Origin: Diogma glabrata
Taxonomy: Eukaryota; Arthropoda; Insecta; Diptera; Cylindrotomidae
Direction of reading: 5' to 3'
Length of the DNA stretch: 64,000 nucleotides
Assembly (NCBI GenBank): GCA_963693315.1
Contig: OY856186.1
Span: 370,166,850 to 370,230,849, forward strand
How positions within the stretch are numbered: position 1 is the first letter of the stretch; each line of letters begins with the position of its first letter. The position numbers and the translations under genes are program-made. Under the pieces are notes generated by a model. That model did not search any database, was not told the origin of the DNA, and saw only the letters and a list, made by a program, of their open reading frames with translations. Below are positions 44,468-55,783 of this stretch, piece after piece.

Positions 44468-44835
44468 TTTTTTTTCCAAAAAATTGGCTAAAAAATAAAT
44501 GAAACTATTTTTTGACACACTTGACAACATTTTTTTGACAAACTTATAATGCCATAACTCTCAATAATAATAATAAAATAATTTCATTTCAAACAAACAA
44601 TTTTATTTTTTCCAAAAAATTGAGTAAAATAAAAAAAAAATCTCTCTTTTGACACACTTGACAACATTTTTTTGACAAACTTATAATGCCATAATTCTCA
44701 ATAATTATAATAAAATCTCATTTCAAACAATTAATTTTATTTTTTTTCCAAAAAATTAGGTAAAAAAATAAATAAAAATCTTTCTTTTGACACAGTTGAC
44801 AACATTTTTTTGACAAACTTATAATGCAATAATCT
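44468..44835. repeat. 138-bp tandem repeat, about 2.6 copies
   Basis: The unit contains ttccaaaaaattgg, then gacacacttgacaac, then tttttttgacaaacttataatgc. The gacaca block recurs at 44514, 44651 and 44789, a period of 137-138. A weaker trace (gacacacataatgattttt) lies near 44955. Confidence 0.9.
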
Positions 44836-47689
44836 AGTTTTTGATCTCACATACCAATCCCTACCATCAAGATTTCTCCAAATTTAATGTTCCTACTCGT
44901 AATCACTTAAAATGAAAGTTTTTAAGCCAAAAATATGAAAATTTGCTATTTTTGACACACATAATGATTTTTTTGACACACTTCCGGTACAGTTATCGAA
45001 CACAGTGTCCTTTCGGACCTGTCCCTTGAGTATACCTATTTTTAGAAAAACACGTCGAGAAATGTCAAAAAAGTGGGGGTAAGAATTTCAAATTTGAGCT
45101 CATGAATGTAATACTTAGGTCTTTCAGACCGAAGTAAAAATTCGAAAATGAAACGAAACCTACTATGTTTGCTATACTGACTTTGAATCACGCTATGTTT
45201 CTAAATATGATAAAATTATCACCAAACCAACCAATTAATATGGTTTTATGCATTCTTAGTGTTATTGTAATTTTAAATATGGAAATTATTAATTAAATTT
45301 ATTCTCTTCCATTTAATTATATCAGCTTTATTTGTATGTTTTTTCGATAATAATAGTATGTATTATTGTATTGTTTTCTAACCTATAGCCTAATGAACTT
45401 AACCTATTGCCTAATGAATATTTTATTCAATTGGTATGATTCCAATTGGTCAAATTGTTTTGATTTCATTAAAATTATTTTCAAATTATAATCACAATTG
45501 CTTTGATATGTTTTGTTCAAAAATCAAATTTTGAGTAATTCTCTTATTTCGTTTAGTTGAACTTGGTTGATTGTATGAGAAGGGCGTTTTTTATCATCAG
45601 GGTTTTTTTATTAAGAAATTTGATTTATCAATTAAAACAATAAAGATTTATTGTTTTAATTGAAGAAAATGTTTTTATTTTTTATAATACACAATTCTTT
45701 TTTATAATAAAATCTTTGTCAGAGAATAAAGTATTGTAATCGATTCGTGAATAATGAATTTTATTCTCTCGCAAATTAAAATTCTCGCTCGTGCCTCGCT
45801 CAAATTTTAAACTTTTGCTTGAGAATAAACTACTTCATTATTCACTCATTGATTAAACTACTATTATTTACATACTTTTGTTTTGTAGTAACGTAGAATC
45901 ATGGTCAAAAAAAAAATAACAATAATAAGGAAAATGCGGGCTATTTGTGTATTATCTGTTTGATTTAAATTGTATAGTTTCATCCATAAAATCGACTTGA
46001 GTTTGGTGGTATAGATCATCAGAAAATTTAAATTAAGTTACAACTTATGTAAAGCTTCAGCTCATCAGAAATGAGTTCAACAAGATAGAAAAAAGGAGGC
46101 CATTTCGGCGTATCAAGGCTCATATTTTTAAAAAGATGAGAGGAGGTCCCGAAAAACCTTATGTTGCACTTAGATTATGGTATAGGTAGGCAGAGTTAAA
46201 CAAACCACGGTTTTAGTAAAAACTTTTGTAGTTTTAACAAAAACATATATGTTACAATTGATGATATAACAAGGTCAATAGAAGTTGACTACCCAGGGGA
46301 CAAAAATTCTCTAGGGACTATAAATATCAGTTAAGGCCAATGTTAAGGTAAAGGAAAAATATGATATTTAACTGAATAAGATAAACAATCATATTATACT
46401 TCCTGTGCATCTAAATTGTTATAACTATTTAATGTAAATGACTATAAGTTCTTAGAAAATTTGTATTTCTTTGTTGTCTGAATCTTTAGCAAAAAAAAAA
46501 ATTATTATTTTCGATTAATGTGTTCTCCCATTAAATTTTTGCAAATGCAAAAATCCGTAAATTTATGGTTAAGAAATTTTAAATCGATGCTTGGAATTCT
46601 TTTTTTTATTATTATATTTTAGGAATTGTGATGGGTCAGTTATTGCATAGATATATTAATGATGAATGTTTACGACCAAATAAAATTTCATTTCAATTCC
46701 AAAAATGTTACCATTACAGGAAGCATTAAAGTTTTTTTTACCCATACATTTTTTTATTCATCCAAATATCACAATTTAAAATAAAACTATTATTTTCATA
46801 TAACTATAAATATTAAATATAAAAATTAATTTAAATTTTTACGAATCAATTCATAAAACAAGTATCAAACGACACAGCGTAGTACAACAACACTAATTTC
46901 AAATTAATATTCAAATAACGAATATTGTTTAGTTGGTGTAGTTGTTGTGTTTGGTAAATATATAACGTAGTTAGATGCCAAAATAAAAAGATCAACTTTT
47001 GTTTAAATGTGACACGGATGTTTGGTTTATTTAAAATTTTATATATTTTTATATCCGATATATTTTAGTTTATGTAAATTGGGTAGTTACTTTTTTTTTG
47101 TGGAAATATTAAATTTAATTTTTGATATTGGTTTAACGTAAACGATCTATCATTGAAAGTTATATCTATTACATCAATCAAATTTATGTATACTTCCGTA
47201 TACAAAGTATTACCCAGATCTCTAATTTTACCTTGTTTATCAAACATCTCTTCAAATCCAGTATCGATTGTAAATACTTAGTTATAGAATAATAGATTAT
47301 ATAACCCAACCTCCAATCTATTATGACTTAACTCTTCAAACAATTTCCATTGCAAAATTCTATCTAACTAATAATAACTCACGTGGCAAAATTATTATCT
47401 AATAATCTTTCTATTATTTATTGTGAGAGCTAAGTGATAGATAGTTTGCGATTTAAATACAATTTACATGATTTGTTTATTGGTATTCGTAATCAATGAT
47501 TATGTAAAAAACGTTTGTAAGTGGTCTAAAATTAAAAAATATTCATTAATTAAAAAATTTGTACAAACTGTTGTGATAATTGTAGAAGAGAAAGCAAAGT
47601 AGTAATTTTTACAAATACTTATCTCTGGTAAATTGTTGTTGCTTTTCCTTACATAGTTGTCTCTGTCTACTATTCATTCTGATCTTCTC
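44836..47689. other. AT-rich stretch, no gene seen
   Basis: It includes a 36-bp near-perfect palindrome at 45628-45663 (arms of 17 bp) and an unidentified less AT-rich patch at 44990-45110. The minus-strand frame at 47065-47247 has no domain. Confidence 0.5.
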
Positions 47690-48245
47690 ATTTTTAATAT
47701 TTTCATTTTCTCACTTTCATATTTTATCATTTTCCCCATTTTTTATTACTTATTTATATCATTATTTCACTATTTTAAATTCTGATTATTTCATTAGTTT
47801 ATATCTTATGATCCTGTATTCGCATCTAATCTTTTTATATTTTCCCATCTTGATATCTTCTCATCTTTTCATCTTTTCACTTTCTTATCTTTTGATTTCC
47901 TTATCTTCTTAAATTGTCATTTCAGTTTCTCGTTTTCAACTACTCCTCCTTGTATCTTCTGTTTTTTCTAATCTTTCTTTATCATCTTATCTTCCCACCT
48001 TGTCATCTTCTTCCTTATAATTTTCTTAATTTCCAATTTTCTCATCTACTCATCTTGTCATTTTCTCATCTTTTCATCTTCTCATCTTCTCGTCTTCTCA
48101 TCCTCTCATCTTCTCATCTTCTCATCTTATCATATTCTCATATTCTCATCTTCTCATCTTCTCATCTTCTCATCTTCACATCTTAAATTTTCTTATCTAA
48201 CCGTCTTCTCATTTCCTCATCTTATCATCTTTTCATCTTTAATAA
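47690..48245. repeat. TC-rich microsatellite based on TCTTCTCA
   Basis: An imperfect 8-base unit (catcttct / tcttctca) repeats over about 550 bp, cleanest at 48060-48180. The low-complexity open frame here (47914-48186) is not a gene. Similar sequence flanks the LTR element at 50332-60324. Confidence 0.9.
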
Positions 48246-50296
48246 AAACTGAACCTGCTAGTGATGTCACTAACAAGAACCATTCGGTGGACTGCGTGTT
48301 TTTATTACACATGTTGTAAATTATATTATCAAGAAATGATACTTTAAATTGCAATATGACATATTTATTTTATATTTAATCTCTTTAGTAATACCTGCCA
48401 CAGTAGCCAAAGAAGTTAAATTCAACCGAGTGCAAATATTACACGCACTCATTTTTGTATTTAACAAAACAAATTTAATAAACACAAACATTTTTATTTA
48501 AAAATAAACTTTTAACAAAAACGGCATATGAAATACTCATACTCATACGGCATACTCATAGAAACTTATATACGACCACCTCGACATCTATAGCAATATA
48601 ATACAACTCAAACTATTCAAACAGATTAAGATGTTTTGATTAAATCGCCTAAGATACATAAAAATACGGGTTTTTCCCAATTTTCTGAAAATTGCATTTT
48701 TCACATCATAAAAAATTATGGGACCATCTCGAAATCAACCCAAATAGAATACGATTTAAATCATCCAAATCGAACGAGCCGTTTTTGAGAAATTTTAGTA
48801 CGAGACTGAATAAAAAATATAATAACATTAACAAATGAATGACAATTGACACACACAATACACATAATCGAATTGTATCGCATCTTGCCCAACATAATAT
48901 TCGTTTGCCTTTTTACTTCATTTTTGTTTGAATTTCTTCTTTATTTTATTTATTTTTTTTTTCAAAATGTTACTTCCGTTCAAAAAAGATTTGATTTACT
49001 TGTTATATCGCACCTAAAGAAGTTTTACTTCAATAAAATTTAGATAAAAACAAATATTTGGAATTTTTTTATTATCAACAGGCATGGGAAAATGCATTTA
49101 ATAACTGTAGAAAACTTCAAGTTGATAGCACTTATAGTTTGTGAGTAAATCGATTATGTAGAAATTCGGACGGACACCGAGGTCTCATCAATAGGGTACC
49201 GTTTTACTTTTGTAAGGTACGGAACCCTAAAAAGAACAATAGAATAATTCAATTAAAAATAAAAACATTCGAATGGAAAATCACATTTTTACTTTTTACA
49301 TCACATGTTACTGTAATTTTTGTTTGATGATTTGTAAACGTAATAAAACTATCCTCACTTATAAACCAATTTTAATTAATTAATTACTTTACTTGATTAC
49401 ATAAAGGATTAGAATTTTATAATTATTTCCAATATGAATTAGAAAGACAATTTGTGGCAGAATCGTGACAGAATCACAATAACCATATTGTTACTGACTT
49501 TAAATATATTTCCCATTAATTTATTTTATAATGTTCATTAATTTGATACAGACCAAATATAAAAAAAAACAAATAATCACCGACGGTCAAATTAATTTCT
49601 TTTTTTTGTAATTACCAGATTTATTACCAATATAAACAGTTATTTATTTAGATTACGGTTGAATTTAATGCAAACCAATCACTGGAATATTGTTTTTACA
49701 ATTTTATCATTTTCCTTAGGTACAACACATTTTATTAAAATTGAAACTGACAAAAACATTTTATTTAATTAAGCTAAAGCTCTACTCAAAATTTAAACTA
49801 CAAACTGGTCTCACAAAAATTCAATTTTCTACATTTTATTAGTTAATCAAGCAAAATTAGTTAATCAAATCAAAAAAACCGTATTTTACGATATTCCCGA
49901 ACTGACTGACAAATACAAACAAATAATATTTCTGTTTTTTTCTAATTAAATATTTTCCTTTTCTCCCATTTTAGTTTTTGACTAACTACACTAAAAAATT
50001 TATTTTTTTTTAATATTCAAGAAAACTACAGAACTATACCCAATCAATAATTCTCTTTGACTTCCTTCTAGAATACCAAATGTTCAAGTAAATATCTCAA
50101 AAAAATATGAATCAACAACATAACAAAAATGAGAAACCAATCAATAAAAACAAAATCACTGCAAACAGGGTTGAGAAAGATATGAAATAAAACACAATAA
50201 GTTGTATTGATTGCGTTGATTCATGCAAAATATCGTTTTCCGGACAGATAAATATTTTTTTCTTTCTTTTGGGGACAACAGCCTCGTAACAGATCT
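48246..50296. other. AT-rich stretch with one old dispersed repeat
   Basis: No gene is seen. The repeat at 48540-49232 is described separately; the remainder is A/T-rich. Confidence 0.5.
48540..49232 (+). repeat. Dispersed repeat with GTACGGAACCCTAAAAA-type end
   Basis: The right end at about 49150-49232 (cggacggacaccgaggtct, then agggtaccgttttac, then gtacggaaccctaaaaa) and an upstream block at 48710-48800 (gggaccatctcgaaatcaac, then cgagccgtttttgag) match, from memory, a repeat very common in Lepidoptera and seen in other insects. It has no ORF of its own here. Confidence 0.5.
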
Positions 50297-50331
50297 TCTC
50301 ATTTTCTCATCTCATCTTACCATCTTATCTT
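50297..50331. repeat. TC-rich microsatellite, left part
   Basis: Sequence of catctt and tctcat units runs up to the LTR. It continues at 60325 on the other side of the retrotransposon. The last four bases, tctt, are the left target duplication. Confidence 0.85.
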
Positions 50332-51385
50332 TGTAACGTCTACTATATTCGCAATAGTAGCATTAAAACAAATTTCCATTCTCTTTTCCATTCATCAAAA
50401 ATATTTCCATATTCCATTTCATTTTTACAACTGTTGAACTATTCAACAGTTTTTTTTTAAATAACCGAACAGACAACAACCGAATTTCGAATATACTTAC
50501 AAAAATAAATGAACGTATTCAATGCTGTTTTTGGTTTTTTTGCTGAAGAAGTATCGAAATGTCATAAAATCACATTTTTTGTAATTCAATTCGTGTCGAA
50601 CTTCAAAAGCAAAAACAATTAAATTTTTTGATTACTGTACAAAAGAAATCCCAAGTGTGATTTCACAAACAAAAAGAATACATTTTTTCTGTTAAGTTAA
50701 AAGCTAAAAATATTAATTTCATGGTGAAATTTCCTGTTTTTGTAAAGAAAATTGTTATAACAAAATAGATTTTGCTTTGCGAACCGAATGTGTTTATTTT
50801 TCTCTATAATAATAGACTCAATAGAAAGGATTTCTTTAAAAAGTTTGTATATATGAAAGAGGGAAATAATTTAAAATTTAAGCTATTCGAATGTACAACA
50901 AACATCAGCATTTAGTACATATCGACGCTATATATAATTCATCAATTGGCTAAGTTTGACAAGATTAATCTTCACGACATCAGATTACTAATCAAAGAAA
51001 GGCTAATTTTAACACGGAAGGGACTGTATAAAAGGGGTTAAGGATAACATATTTGAACTAACACATACAGTGTCTAACGTGTAAATCTGAAGAAAGCAAA
51101 CCAAAGCGACATTAAATCGATCTGGGGCAGATTTATAATACAACCCGAGGACTTCAATCAAGTTCACCATAGATTAGGTTAGTTTTTTTAAATTTCTATA
51201 TTTGTTTTATATAAACGTTATGAATTAATTTGTCTTAACAAAATGGTAGTTTAAATACTCTTTGGTAAGAGACTCCCAAACTTGTATTCATGTGGAATCA
51301 ATACGTTTATTTATTGATTTTTTTTTTATGAAATTGGTTAGTCGTATATTAAAAAGGTCCAAGCCATATAGCAGTGGCTATAACA
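50332..51385 (+). repeat. 5' LTR
   Basis: It begins TGTAACGTC and ends TATAACA. It carries TATAAAAG at 51027-51034 in a strong context (ctgtataaaaggggtt), with candidate initiation about 30 bp on (near 51065, acacatacagtg). Confidence 0.92.
51027..51034 (+). promoter_or_regulatory. TATA box in the LTR
   Basis: TATAAAAG is followed by ggg. The same site is present at 59965-59972 in the 3' LTR. Confidence 0.75.
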
Positions 51386-51389
51386 AAAG

Positions 51390-51407
51390 TGGCGCCGAAA
51401 CAGGGAC
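51390..51407 (+). other. Primer binding site, tRNA-Lys type
   Basis: TGGCGCCGAAACAGGGAC lies four bases after the LTR and differs at two positions from the tRNA-Lys site TGGCGCCCGAACAGGGAC known from lentiviruses. Confidence 0.8.
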
Positions 51408-51744
51408 CCTGAATCTAGATGTTCTAGATATTCTTGTTACGATTGGCAACAAATCTGGCAAGCCGGAATTTGAGTTTACTGACATATACCGTAATAACGG
51501 TGGTTTTTTTTTTTAAAACTAGGTGTGGTTAACCAGTTTTGGGCAAAATTATTTTTAAGGAAACCAGTTTTGAATTTTATTTTTTTAAGCTGGAAATAAA
51601 TTTTTGGTAACAATATTTTTTTTTGGATAACCAGTTATTGGTTTATATATGGTATACAAATATTGGATTGGGTCTTCTTTTTTTTTGAATTTAGTGGGTT
51701 CAATAATCCTTTTTCATTTGAAATTTTTTGTTCAAATTGTTAAA

Positions 51745-52291
51745 ATGTACAACTCAATCAAGAGGTTTCAGGGGGTGCGAAGTAGGAGTCGACCAGGGGG
51801 GTCTGAACCGTGGAGGAATGAGGTGGAGGAGGAAGCGTATGTGGACTGGAAGCAAAAGATGAGTGAGGCGATGAATGTGGTGAAAGGAATAGTGAATGTA
51901 ATTATGGATGAGGTGAAACATAAAATTTATTTGGAGGTAATGAGCGATATATCGGAAGAACAATACGGATGATGTGACAAGAGAGATAGTGAATGAGGAA
52001 GTGAGTGAGTGGGTGAATGAGGAAGTGAGTGAGTGGGTGAATGAGGAAGTAAATGTGGGCTGGAGAGAAAGAAGACGTATTAAGAAAAACAGGAGCTCAC
52101 ACCTGAAGAGAAAGGAGAGGAGAAGGAAGGATAAGGAGAGTCGCTTGGTCGTGGAGCTGGGAGCTTCCTCGACCAAGAGTACTCAAGTGGAGGAACTGGT
52201 TGAGGAGGTTCCCATCTCACCGATCACGCGACTGGAAGAGGAGTGGTCTGGTCCACAGGAGGCCCCTGTTCCTCACTGTATAATTAATTAA
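51745..52291 (+). CDS. Accessory ORF in the leader, acidic-to-basic, broken once
   Basis: It lies on the sense strand 2 kb before gag. The first frame (51745-51972, Met at 51745) and the second (to 52291, open from before 51974) join by a one-base shift near 51970; together they encode about 180 residues. The N-terminus is basic, then acidic and helical (WKQKMSEAMNVVKGI). An 8-residue unit EVSEWVNE occurs twice in tandem (24-nt direct repeat near 52000-52047). A strongly basic block (RERRRIKK; LKRKERRRKDKE) resembles a nuclear-localisation or RNA-binding patch, and an acidic tail follows. The DNA is purine-rich, unlike the flanks. No family was recognised. It could be an element-specific accessory protein or captured host sequence. 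Confidence 0.5.
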
Positions 52292-52365
52292 AATTTATTT
52301 TTTGATTTGGGAAAAAAAACCGTTTTGGGGAAGCAGTTTTTTTTTGGGAATTTTTTTTATGCTAC

Positions 52366-52520
52366 CTTGTAAATATTTTTTGGTACTGACCATGTACATA
52401 TTGTACATATTCTTGTACATATCTTGTAAATATTTTTTGGTACTGACCATGTACATATTGTACATATTCTTGTACATATTTTGTAAATATTTTTTAGTAC
52501 TGTCGATGTACATATTTTGG
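52366..52520 (+). repeat. 57-bp tandem repeat, about 2.7 copies
   Basis: The unit runs tgtaaatatttttt, ggtactgaccatgtacatat and tgtacatattct. The block tactg recurs at 52384, 52441 and 52498. The inner gtacatattgtacat is palindromic, so the transcript could fold into serial hairpins. Confidence 0.9.
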
Positions 52521-52559
52521 AATGATCTTGTACATAATTTTGTATATTTTTTTTGAGTA

Positions 52560-53979
52560 GGTTAGTAGTATTGTTGAATTTTTTTTTGCCAGTTTTTGTA
52601 CATAGTGTATTAGGGTGTAAATAATTCTCTTAGTGGTAGGCCTAACAAGCCATCCATGGGGCTTCACCCTTTAACGTTAATGACGTTCCTAGGTCGCCTG
52701 TGACCACCGGGGTTATGCGATCGAAGAACATTGGGTCTTCTCTTCATTCAGCGGGGGAGTTCTCAGGGACGAGGAGTGGTGTTGCTGTGTTTGTACTTAG
52801 GTGCAAACCAGTAGTACCATTCTTCGCTCAGAGGCTTCTTCGGTGTAATGAAGAGAAGAACCAATTATACTTTGCATTCAGGATCAGAGGCTTCACCTCA
52901 TACAAATTCATACTTTTATCCATTTTTTCATTTAGCTTTGCAATAGACAATTTTTCATAGAGTTTAGGATTTGAAGTCTGGTGCTCTGGAGCGTTCTTCA
53001 ACTTTCGCATTAGGTGTAGTTGTAATTTATTTGTAGGTTAAACAAGCACAACTGGGTCAGTAGAAATGGACCTAAGGTCTAATCGTGACAGTTGTGTTTG
53101 TTTTATTAGGTTGGGGAGAAACTGTTCTGTAGAATCTGGTCGTTAGGGGCTTTTCTAGTCAGTTGTCACATGCATTGTTGGAGTGGGCTCGCGAACGCGA
53201 TATTTTAGATTTAAACAATATGGATATTGTAGCCATACTTACTTTTTAAATTGTCTCCAGACGAGTCTGAACTTGGGAATCTCTTATCTAATTATTAAAT
53301 AAAAAAATAAAATAAATAAAACAAATTTTTTGGAAATTAAATAAATAAAAATTTTTATTAAATAAAATAATTTTTTTCTAAATTTAAATAATTTTAGGTA
53401 ATTAAATAAATAAGTTTTTATTAAATACGCTTTACATCAAGAGTTAAATAAATATTCTTTATTTTAAAAAAAAAAAAAAAAATCAATATTTCGAGCTAAG
53501 ACTATTGGTGCATCCAATAAATAAACATTCTTTTAAATATTTTTATTTTTCAATTTTTAAAATAAATAAATATTTTTTTAGGGGTGCTATCGTCAATAAA
53601 CAATTTTAGGTATATGTTTAATTCTGAATTTCAGCATATCTGGAATTAAAAATAAATAAATTATTTTATATATATAGCAATATTTTAGGTATTTTTGTAA
53701 AAAGTCAAGCAGCATTGAGTACAGCAATCATTTCTTTTTGTTCTTAAAATAAATAAATAATATAATAAATTAAATTTATCTGTTTTTACAAAAAATTCTG
53801 TTTGTGTTTTCGAATTGGGTTGTTAGTTGTTTTTTTTATTCTTTGCGTTTTTCATTTTTTTTTACATTTCCATCGGACGAGTGTTACCGGGCGTACTAAC
53901 TCCACCTTTTTTGGAATTGGTTTTATTATTATTATTGGTGTTTTGGTGAATTCTGGATTTTACGAATTTTACCATCGAA
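52560..53979 (+). other. Untranslated leader of the element
   Basis: A GC-richer part (52620-53230) has no long frame. The stretch 53280-53780 is dominated by aaataaat units. Together with the accessory ORF this makes a 2.6-kb leader before gag, very long for this group. Confidence 0.6.
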
Positions 53980-54159
53980 ATGTCAAGTCACATAGACGTT
54001 GACCATCCGTTCTATGGTCTGGAACCCAGCGAACTGCAGATCGAATGTCTGGTTCGGGGTGTGAACTTCAGGGGGGTCGATTGGGCAGAGGAACTGCGAA
54101 ACCACGCAGATCATGGGTCAGTTCCAATAACAGTATCTCATGCGAGACTTGGTAACTGA
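53980..54159 (+). pseudogene. Gag N-terminal segment in a shifted frame
   Basis: ATG 53980 opens a 59-residue frame (PFYGLEPSELQIECLVRG, then DWAEELRNHAD) ending in TGA at 54157-54159. It overlaps the main gag frame (from 54140) by 20 bases. A short helical start with SELxIECxxRG is common at the N-terminus of insect Gag proteins. Gag most likely begins here and the two frames are joined by one missing or extra base near 54135-54140. Alternatively it is an upstream ORF and translation restarts at ATG 54140. Confidence 0.65.
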
Positions 54160-55783
54160 ATCTCAAGTGGTGGTGCAGGCAGCACAACTTGTTTTGGATC
54201 AGGTACGTCGACTTCAGCCACCGATTAATCAGACCTTCTTAGATGGTTTGGCGAATCGAGTGTTGCATTACACGGGTAGGATGAATAGGTTGGGTCCTCG
54301 CAATGACTTGCAAGAAGCCCGCACCTACGCTATCTCGCAATTGTCACGTGCTTGGGATATAATAGGATCGTTGTCAACACGTCCACTTATGCAGAATAAA
54401 CCAGGAGTATCATCTGCACCATCTGCTTCACCTGCTTTTCAACCAGATGAGAGATCCACACCGATCCCAGTACAGCCAATAACGGACACAATCCATAGTC
54501 TGAATCGTCCAAACCATCAACAACAGAGACGGTCAGAACAATTACCACCGGCTTATTTTCAGCAAACGGGTTTGAGAGCAGAGGACTTTGCAATACCACA
54601 ATTGGGTCCATCATTCCAAGCTGAACACATACATAACAATCCAGCATTGGTACAATCACAATTACAATCAAATTATCCATCAGTACCACAGGTACAACCA
54701 CCACCAATATATCCACCAGCTTCACTTACAGCACCACCACCATACAACCAACCTCCACAGGTATGGCGTGACGCGGCTCCAGCGTTAGCACCAGTGGAGT
54801 ACCGAGGGGTTCGTGGGAACAATTTGAGTCGTTATGACTCAAATTGGGTTCCAACCTTCACAGGAGATGGTCACTCTCCTGATGTTCATGAGTTTGTTCA
54901 CAGAGTTGAGGCATTTGCCAGGAGGGACCGTGTGAATTGGGACGACCTTAGGTCTATCGTTCCACGGTACCTCAAGGGGGCTGCCGACAGATACTATTTG
55001 AACTTAACTCATGAATATGAGGTGGTGACCTATCCTTACCTAGTGCTAAGGGAGGGACTCCTACAAACTTTCGGTACGCTCACTGATGATAAGGCGATCT
55101 TGCGAGTTCTTCTGAACCGCAAACAAAAGTCAAAGGAGAGCGTATACGAGTATCTAGTGGAGATTGGTTCGTTAAACCGTCGCTTAGCACGTCCATTTGC
55201 TGACCGTGAAATGCTAGAGATTGCTCCGGGGGGACTGAGTGTGGAGCTCAAGAATGCTACACTAGCAGCAACAATACATTCTATTGATGACCTTCGGACT
55301 TTATGTCAGAAGTTTGAACGTTTGTGGTCCACACCAGTTCCGACCAGAACATCAAATTTAAGAATTAGCGAGCTACAGCATATGGATGATTATGAGGTGG
55401 ATGGTGAACCAGAACGACATGGATATATTGAAGCGATGGATTCAACACCGAGACGGATATTTCAGCGACCTGGTATACTATCTGATAACAGCCAACCTGG
55501 TCCATCAATGTCCAGACAACCAATAGTATGCTTCAGATGTGGAGTAAACGGTCATCGAGCTCCTGATTGCTCTAAAAATCGGATAAAATTATATTGTTGG
55601 AAATGTAATAAACCGGACGTTATTTATGCAAATTGTTCATATTGTCACCCGTCGTTAAACTATCGTCCGAGAGTACATGCTTCGGGGATGGTACCCTCGG
55701 TTCAACATCCTATGAGCCCGAAGAAATCGACGAGAGATGTAGCGACGCAGGACGATCGGCCACCACCAACGAAACCCGAATAA
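54140..55783 (+). CDS. Gag: capsid and nucleocapsid
   Basis: The 547 residues start at an in-frame Met that may not be the native start (see 53980-54159). A helical region is followed by a Pro/Gln-rich linker (about 110-215). A capsid domain (about 230-425) contains WVPTFTGDG and RVLLNRKQKSKESVYEYL. At about 455-500 come a CCHC knuckle CFRCGVNGHRAPDC and a second Cys cluster CWKCNKPDVIYANC in which the His position is Val. The C-terminus overlaps pol by 172 nt (pol frame open from 55612). It forms the particle and packages element RNA. Confidence 0.88.
   Translation: MRDLVTESQVVVQAAQLVLDQVRRLQPPINQTFLDGLANRVLHYTGRMNRLGPRNDLQEARTYAISQLSRAWDIIGSLSTRPLMQNKPGVSSAPSASPAFQPDERSTPIPVQPITDTIHSLNRPNHQQQRRSEQLPPAYFQQTGLRAEDFAIPQLGPSFQAEHIHNNPALVQSQLQSNYPSVPQVQPPPIYPPASLTAPPPYNQPPQVWRDAAPALAPVEYRGVRGNNLSRYDSNWVPTFTGDGHSPDVHEFVHRVEAFARRDRVNWDDLRSIVPRYLKGAADRYYLNLTHEYEVVTYPYLVLREGLLQTFGTLTDDKAILRVLLNRKQKSKESVYEYLVEIGSLNRRLARPFADREMLEIAPGGLSVELKNATLAATIHSIDDLRTLCQKFERLWSTPVPTRTSNLRISELQHMDDYEVDGEPERHGYIEAMDSTPRRIFQRPGILSDNSQPGPSMSRQPIVCFRCGVNGHRAPDCSKNRIKLYCWKCNKPDVIYANCSYCHPSLNYRPRVHASGMVPSVQHPMSPKKSTRDVATQDDRPPPTKPE

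Noticed and set aside
47914..48186. 90-codon Ser/Leu-rich frame
   Set aside because: Translation of the TCTTCTCA microsatellite.
51754..52176. 140-codon minus-strand Ser/Leu-rich frame
   Set aside because: Antisense of the purine-rich accessory ORF; the plus frame agrees with the element's sense direction.
52295..52556. Frames encoding repeated Tyr/Leu-rich peptides on both strands
   Set aside because: They are the 57-bp tandem repeat read as protein.
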